The position numbers and the translations under genes are program-made. From UBA1259 sp964453915 (lineage in GTDB: Bacteria; Bacillota; Clostridia; Christensenellales; Borkfalkiaceae), in assembly GCA_964453915.1 (NCBI GenBank), contig CAYVPW010000016.1, positions 1-26,820 on the forward strand: a DNA stretch of 26,820 nucleotides, in the 5' to 3' direction. The notes beneath the pieces are model-generated. The model searched no databases, was not told the DNA's origin, and saw only the letters and a list, made by a program, of their open reading frames with translations. Numbering within the stretch: the stretch's first letter is position 1; the number at the start of each line of letters is the position of its first letter. Shown here one piece after another: positions 23,260 to 26,820 of this stretch.

Positions 23260-23961
23260 TTAATTCTTTTTAATGCGTTTGTCAAGTTTTTTAGCAAAAT
23301 ACGTACCCAAACTTTGTATTACCTGCACTAAAACGACCAAAAGAACGACTGCCGATATTAAAATTATCGTTTTATATCTGTAATAGCCGTAGTTAATCGC
23401 TATTTTCCCCAGTCCGCCGCCGCCAAGCGTTCCGCTCATTGCGGTATAGCCTAGTATAGTCGTAAGTGCTATGGTAAAGTTTGATATCAGCGATGGCAAA
23501 CATTCCGGAAGCATTACCTTAAAAACAATTTGAAACGGCGTTGCTCCCATACTTTTCGCCATATCTATCACACCTTGATTTACTTCTCTCAAACTGCTTT
23601 CCGTAAGCCTTGCAACAAACGGGAAAGCCGCTATAACAAGCGGAACGATAGACGCAACAGTCCCCACGCTTGTGCCAACTATAAAACGTGTAATCGGTAT
23701 CACAACGATTATAAGTATCAAAAAAGGCACGGAACGCAAAACGTTTATTATAAAATTTATAACGGAAATAATCCATTTAGGAATAGGCTTTACGCCGTTT
23801 TTATCGCCCGCTACAAGCAGTATACCTAGCGGAACGCCTATAATTATCGCAAACGCCGTGGCAAGTATAGTCACGTATACGGTTTCCCACGTTGCAAATA
23901 AAAATTCACTTTTTATAATTTCCCATGCTTCTGCAAAAGCACTGCTTCCTACGTTATTCAT
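23260..23961 (-). CDS. metI: methionine ABC importer permease
   Basis: A 233-residue inner-membrane permease with five or six helices. The sequence WETVYVTILATAFAIIIGVPLG, the NVLRSVPFLILIIVVIPITR segment and the EAA loop MAKSMGATPFQIVFKVMLPECLP match MetI. Its ATG lies within the last codons of metN (eight-base overlap) with GAGGAG at proper spacing, so the two are translationally coupled. Partner of MetN and MetQ. Confidence 0.94.
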   Translation of the reverse strand: MNNVGSSAFAEAWEIIKSEFLFATWETVYVTILATAFAIIIGVPLGILLVAGDKNGVKPIPKWIISVINFIINVLRSVPFLILIIVVIPITRFIVGTSVGTVASIVPLVIAAFPFVARLTESSLREVNQGVIDMAKSMGATPFQIVFKVMLPECLPSLISNFTIALTTILGYTAMSGTLGGGGLGKIAINYGYYRYKTIILISAVVLLVVLVQVIQSLGTYFAKKLDKRIKKN

Positions 23962-24967
23962 TTACTTTAATCTCCTCGCAAAATACTTTTGCCGTATCGT
24001 TCAAATACCCTATTGCAAGTTCTGCTGCCGCTCTGTCTCCTATTATGCCGAGAATCATAGTTCCGTAAGCCTTGCCATCTATACTTTTTGTTTGGGCATA
24101 AATAATATTTGCTTCTACGCCCGTGTCCTTCGCCATACCGGAAATAACCGGCTTATCCGCCACTTCCGCACCGTTAAACACTATCCTCAGTAGGGTTTGT
24201 CCGTTTGCTGCCGCTAATAAAGACGTATCTTCCAACTCCGGAAACACCAACTTTTTGGCAATCTTGCTTTTTGGGGAAGAAAACACGTTCTCAACCGTTC
24301 CGCTCTCCGCAACGCTGCCGTTTTCTAATATAGTCACCTTATTACATATCTCTTCTACCACGCTCATTTGATGAGTTATTATTATAACGGTGATGCCCGA
24401 TTCTTTGTTTATCTTTTTTATAAGCGAAAGTATGCTTTTAGTAGTCGAAGGGTCCAACGCACTGGTAGCCTCGTCGCAAATTAAAACGTCGGGGTCGCAA
24501 GCAAGTGCTCTGGCTATTGCAACTCTTTGGCATTGCCCGCCTGATAATTGAGAAGGATATGCGTTTGCTTTATCTTCTATTCCAACCGTTTTAAGTAGGC
24601 TTAGCGCACGCTCCTTTGCCGCTTCTCCTTTTATGCCACCAAGTTCCAAAGCGAACGTCACGTTTTTTAAACAGGTTTTTTGCATTAAAAGGTTATACCC
24701 TTGAAATATCATTGCTATCTTTTTACGCTTTTCTCTCAATTCTTTGGCACTTAAATTTTTTAAGTTTACGCCGTCGAATAAAATCTCGCCCTCATAAGAA
24801 TTTTCAAGCAAGTTCAGACATCTCACAAGCGTGCTTTTTCCCGCGCCGCTCGTACCTATAATTCCATAAATATCGCCGTTTTCTACCGTAAAGTTTACGT
24901 CTTTTAGGGCTTCAACCTTTTCTTCCGCACCAAAAAACGTTTTTGTCAGATGAGATACTTTTATCAT
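23954..24967 (-). CDS. metN: methionine ABC importer ATP-binding protein
   Basis: A 337-residue ATPase. Walker A GTSGAGKST is at 38-46, signature LSGGQCQRVAIA begins at 141, Walker B VLICDEATSALD is at 161-172. The C-terminal domain from about residue 255 (LLRIVFNGAEVADKPVISGMA and onward) is the NIL domain, which binds methionine and inhibits transport when the cell is replete (established for MetNI). Domain order is normal. It follows metQ by 20 bases with an AAAAGG site. Confidence 0.95.
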   Translation of the reverse strand: MIKVSHLTKTFFGAEEKVEALKDVNFTVENGDIYGIIGTSGAGKSTLVRCLNLLENSYEGEILFDGVNLKNLSAKELREKRKKIAMIFQGYNLLMQKTCLKNVTFALELGGIKGEAAKERALSLLKTVGIEDKANAYPSQLSGGQCQRVAIARALACDPDVLICDEATSALDPSTTKSILSLIKKINKESGITVIIITHQMSVVEEICNKVTILENGSVAESGTVENVFSSPKSKIAKKLVFPELEDTSLLAAANGQTLLRIVFNGAEVADKPVISGMAKDTGVEANIIYAQTKSIDGKAYGTMILGIIGDRAAAELAIGYLNDTAKVFCEEIKVNE

Positions 24968-24987
24968 TGTTTTGCCAACCTTTTAGT

Positions 24988-25839
24988 TTATTTAGAAAGT
25001 AGATTAAGATTGCTTTGCTTGCCGCCGTATAACCCCATCGGTTCAACGTGAATGGTAGCAACCGAAACTATGTTAGTGCCTTTATTAAGGTTAAAATCTT
25101 CTAGATAAGGCAAGTGCTGAAAATAATTTGCGTCAACTTCTCCGTCGTTAACTACCGTGTTGGGTTGTATATAGTCGTTAAACTCTACAATCTGCAAAAC
25201 AACGTTCCTTTGTGCCAAAATGTTTTTTGCAATTTGTAAAATCTCTGCGTGCGGAGCGGGCGAAGCCGCCACTTTAATGATTACGCCGCTTAGCGCGGAA
25301 TAGTCTACCGTTTGGTCAAATCCGTCCGTAGGATTGTCTACCGTACTCACAACCGCACCCGCATACTCTTGTGCTATGTAATCTTTTACCGTTTGACTTT
25401 GCAAAGCGGCTTTTAACGCTTTAATTTTATCGGTATTTTCGTTGCCGGATTTCACGGCCAAAATATTGCCGTATTTAGAATAAGAACCCTCTATCAAAAG
25501 CGAATCGGAAACAGGATTAAGCCCTGCGTCTATCGCATAATTAGAGTTTATCACCGCATAGTCAACGTCTTTTAGTATGCTGGGCAAACTTGCCGCCTCA
25601 ACTTCTTTAAACTTAATGTTTAGCGGGTTTTCTTCTATATCTCTTACCGTTGCGGAAATTCCCGCTCCTTCTTTAAGTTTAATGTATCCGTTTGCTTCTA
25701 AAAGCAAAAGCGCACGCGCTTCGTTAGTAGTGTCGTTAGGCACGGCTATGCTTATTCCACTGTCCCCGCAAGCGGTAAAAGATAACGCCGCAACCAAAGA
25801 TAATATCAACGTAATTATTATAGTAAAAATCTTTTTCAT
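24988..25839 (-). CDS. metQ: MetQ-family methionine-binding lipoprotein, circularly permuted
   Basis: The 283-residue binding protein of the MetNI importer. The signal peptide ends FTAC, Cys24. The mature domain is swapped: residues 28-164 hold the normal C-terminal half, starting ISIAVPNDTTNEARALLLLE (29-48), then KLKEGAG, TVRDIEENPLNIKF, DYAVINSNYAIDAGLNP and the usual C-terminal end YAGAVV (159-164). A linker of about 22 residues follows. Residues 187-283 hold the normal N-terminal half: IIKVAASPAPHAEIL (187-201), DYIQPNTVVNDGEVDANYFQ (222-241), HLPYLEDFN and HVEPMGLY (264-271), ending at the point that usually continues into IAVPND. Nothing of the family core appears missing and the frame is intact. 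Strong AAGGAG site. Methionine specificity is from family and operon context. Confidence 0.92.
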   Translation of the reverse strand: MKKIFTIIITLILSLVAALSFTACGDSGISIAVPNDTTNEARALLLLEANGYIKLKEGAGISATVRDIEENPLNIKFKEVEAASLPSILKDVDYAVINSNYAIDAGLNPVSDSLLIEGSYSKYGNILAVKSGNENTDKIKALKAALQSQTVKDYIAQEYAGAVVSTVDNPTDGFDQTVDYSALSGVIIKVAASPAPHAEILQIAKNILAQRNVVLQIVEFNDYIQPNTVVNDGEVDANYFQHLPYLEDFNLNKGTNIVSVATIHVEPMGLYGGKQSNLNLLSK

Positions 25840-25903
25840 TTTATTTTTCTCCTTAATTTTTTAATCTGAATTTTTAGTGCCTTTTTTAATAGTCCGTTAA
25901 TTT

Positions 25904-25939
25904 TTAGCGCCCCTTAGGACGCATTCGTCTATATAACAT
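25904..25939 (-). CDS. 11-codon mini-ORF between attenuator and metQ
   Basis: A frame encoding MLYRRMRPKGR has a near-perfect GGAGG ribosome site with suitable spacing, directly after the leader terminator's T tract. It contains two Met and four Arg. It is too small for a structured protein; a second leader peptide, or a device loading ribosomes on readthrough RNA, is plausible. Two copies of CTAAAAATT flank the segment between it and metQ. Confidence 0.5.
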   Translation of the reverse strand: MLYRRMRPKGR

Positions 25940-25953
25940 ATTGATTACCTCCA

Positions 25954-25990
25954 AAAACAAAAAAGCAGCAAGCCTTTTAAGACTCACTGC
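25954..25990 (-). terminator. attenuator terminator ahead of metQ
   Basis: On the minus strand GCAGTGAGTC (25981-25990) pairs with GGCTTGCTGC (25965-25974) over ten positions including G-U pairs, loop TTAAAA, then TTTTTTGTTTTT. It stands between the Met-rich leader peptide and metQ. Confidence 0.82.
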
Positions 25991-26014
25991 CTCGATTTTA
26001 ATTATCGCTCAAGG

Positions 26015-26122
26015 TTAGTTGTTGCTTATAGGCTCTTTGCGTAGCAAAAGATTGCGCATGGTCATTTCCATACACATCATCATTCCGAACGTAGCCTTTT
26101 TATTTACAACAAACGAATGCAT
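26015..26122 (-). CDS. methionine-rich leader peptide of the metQNI-cysK operon
   Basis: A 35-codon ORF with an AAGGAGAG ribosome site ten bases before its ATG. The peptide begins MHSFVVNKKATFG, continues MMMCMEMTM at residues 14-22 (six Met in nine residues), and ends RNLLLRKEPISNN. It lies about 30 bases after a strong promoter and its stop is 25 bases before an intrinsic terminator. Runs of the codon for the regulated amino acid, then a terminator, are the layout of amino-acid attenuators such as trp, his and leu (established). I infer that a ribosome slowed at the Met codons by low charged Met-tRNA alters RNA folding and lets transcription reach metQ. A hairpin CTTTTGCTACGCAAAG (26035-26050) lies just past the Met codons; AGCAA at 26022-26026 is complementary to TTGCT in the terminator 3' arm, a weak antiterminator candidate. 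Confidence 0.8.
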   Translation of the reverse strand: MHSFVVNKKATFGMMMCMEMTMRNLLLRKEPISNN

Positions 26123-26152
26123 AACACACTCTCTCCTTTTCTTTATGCACGC

Positions 26153-26182
26153 AGTATAGCACCGCGCGGTTTTTGTTGTCAA
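26153..26182 (-). promoter_or_regulatory. promoter of the methionine operon with a palindrome in its spacer
   Basis: Minus strand TTGACA (26177-26182), 18-base spacer, TATACT (26153-26158). The spacer contains the perfect GC-only-core palindrome ACCGCGCGGT (26161-26170), striking in AT-rich DNA, which could be an operator. Confidence 0.75.
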
Positions 26183-26236
26183 TAATTTTTAATCAATTTT
26201 TTTAAAAAATTTTTTGAATATATCTCAACGTAAAAT

Positions 26237-26262
26237 AAAAACAACCCGCAAAGGTCGTTTTT
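26237..26262 (-). terminator. terminator after the small membrane protein gene
   Basis: On the minus strand AAAAACGACC pairs with GGTTGTTTTT (26253-26262 with 26237-26246, one G-U pair), and the tail reads ATTTTA. It separates this gene from the methionine promoter. Confidence 0.7.
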
Positions 26263-26273
26263 ATCTCTTATTT

Positions 26274-26543
26274 CTATTTTGCTTTTTTTACCATATACGC
26301 TAGACACACTAGTTCGGAACAAACAAGCACTATATCCGTGATAACACAATTTATAACTGCTTTTACCGCAACACTCTTAGTCTCTTTTAATAAGCTTCCC
26401 GTAAGTTCGTTCTTAGATAAAGTGTTTAGCATGTCGATATTGTCTATCATATTTGCAGTACTTACGTATATACAATAAATAATAGCAACGGCTAAAAGCA
26501 CAAGCAAAACTATTACGGCAAGATTTTTGTTTTTCTTTTTCAT
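26274..26543 (-). CDS. small two-helix membrane protein of unknown function
   Basis: From the ATG at 26543, which has a GGAGGAA ribosome site, the protein has 89 residues. A basic start (MKKKNKNLA) is followed by a hydrophobic helix at about 7-28, an extracytoplasmic-type polar stretch (DNIDMLNTLSKNELTGSLLK) and a second helix at about 60-83 ending VKKAK. A longer frame to 26657 runs through its promoter and is not used. I recognise no family. Monocistronic, with its own promoter and terminator. Confidence 0.75.
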   Translation of the reverse strand: MKKKNKNLAVIVLLVLLAVAIIYCIYVSTANMIDNIDMLNTLSKNELTGSLLKETKSVAVKAVINCVITDIVLVCSELVCLAYMVKKAK

Positions 26544-26570
26544 TCTATTCCTCCAAAAATTGATAGATTT

Positions 26571-26599
26571 AATATACAATATTTCAAATACCCTGTCAA
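26571..26599 (-). promoter_or_regulatory. promoter of the small membrane protein gene
   Basis: Minus strand TTGACA (26594-26599), 17-base spacer, TATATT (26571-26576). Confidence 0.75.
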
Positions 26600-26696
26600 T
26601 AACAGTTTTTATATTTTTGTATATAACAAAATAAAAACAGAATTTTAATTCTTGCAAATTTTACCCGATAAAAAAGAAAAAACAACCTAAAAACAG

Positions 26697-26725
26697 TTGA
26701 CATTATTTAATTAAAAACTTATAAT
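26697..26725 (+). promoter_or_regulatory. consensus promoter of tRNA-Asn
   Basis: TTGACA (26697-26702), exactly 17 bases, TATAAT (26720-26725): the only fully consensus promoter in the window, as expected for a stable RNA gene. Confidence 0.85.
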
Positions 26726-26744
26726 AGTAAAGCAATTTAGATAT

Positions 26745-26820
26745 TGCCCCTTAGCTCAGTCGGTAGAGCATTCGGCTGTTAACCGAAGTGTCGTCAGTTC
26801 GAGTCTGTCAGGGGCAGCCA
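26745..26820 (+). tRNA. tRNA-Asn (anticodon GTT)
   Basis: A 76-base cloverleaf including encoded CCA. The acceptor stem TGCCCCT/AGGGGCA pairs fully, the D stem is GCTC/GAGC, the anticodon stem TTCGG/CCGAA with loop CTGTTAA gives anticodon GTT. The T stem GTCAG/CTGTC has a T-T mismatch at its second pair. The window ends exactly at CCA, so any further tRNA genes in a cluster lie outside. Confidence 0.95.

Noticed and set aside
25840..26182. SAM-I riboswitch or Met T-box upstream of metQ
   Set aside because: No CTTATC-AGAG-GG SAM-I core and no AGGGTGG-type T-box sequence is present; the leader is instead occupied by the Met-rich ORF and terminator.

Overview
This window looks like chromosomal DNA from an AT-rich, anaerobic, spore-forming Firmicute of the class Clostridia, probably an uncultured gut lineage. 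The evidence is a SpoIIID homologue, a rubredoxin / superoxide reductase / flavodiiron oxygen-defence cluster, a FakA/FakB fatty-acid kinase operon, a tetrahydrofolate riboswitch, lipoprotein-type solute-binding proteins and strong AGGAG-type ribosome sites. The exact taxon is inference. I see no phage, IS element, CRISPR array or plasmid module; it reads as ordinary chromosome with some unusual genes.

Layout. 1-1711 (minus): an HprK-like kinase, a PqqD-like protein and a DUF1846 protein cut by the window edge. 1720-2824 (plus): an ApbE lipoprotein on an apparently leaderless mRNA. 2840-5424 (minus): an SsuABC/ThiXYZ-type ABC importer behind a structured leader with an intrinsic terminator; its binding protein is circularly permuted. 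5410-5673 (minus): spoIIID. 5727-9366 (minus): dTDP-rhamnose genes rfbB-rfbD-rfbC plus a flippase-like membrane protein. 9385-9519: an orphan terminator behind a doubtful 29-codon ORF. 9522-10579 (minus): DUF421/DUF4363 pair. 10627-11489 (plus): THF riboswitch and folate ECF S-component. 11562-12727 (plus): azlCD. 12735-14551 (minus): flavodiiron protein, desulfoferrodoxin and rubredoxin. 14598-16233 (plus): leaderless SDR gene and rsmE. 16391-19886 (plus): fakA, fakB and a PlsC-like acyltransferase. 19904-22114 (minus): an MFS transporter and a ZIP metal transporter. 22190-26182 (minus): a methionine operon, leader peptide - terminator - mini-ORF - metQ - metN - metI - cysK; MetQ is also circularly permuted. 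26237-26599 (minus): a small two-helix membrane protein. 26697-26820 (plus): tRNA-Asn.

Most striking result. Both ABC solute-binding proteins in the window, from two different families, have their mature halves in swapped order. Each keeps a normal lipoprotein signal peptide, then carries what is normally the C-terminal half, a short linker, and then what is normally the N-terminal half. The breakpoints lie at different places in the shared fold, so these look like separate events, possibly reflecting a lineage-wide habit.

Second, the methionine operon begins with a 35-codon leader peptide containing six Met in nine residues, followed by an intrinsic terminator. This suggests ribosome-mediated attenuation sensing Met-tRNA instead of the usual SAM riboswitch or T-box. 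Third, the leader of the other importer is a promoter-aptamer-terminator arrangement that I cannot assign to any riboswitch class I know. Promoters in the window are mostly TTGACA-like with a 16-18 base spacer, and the -10 box is often TAAAAT.
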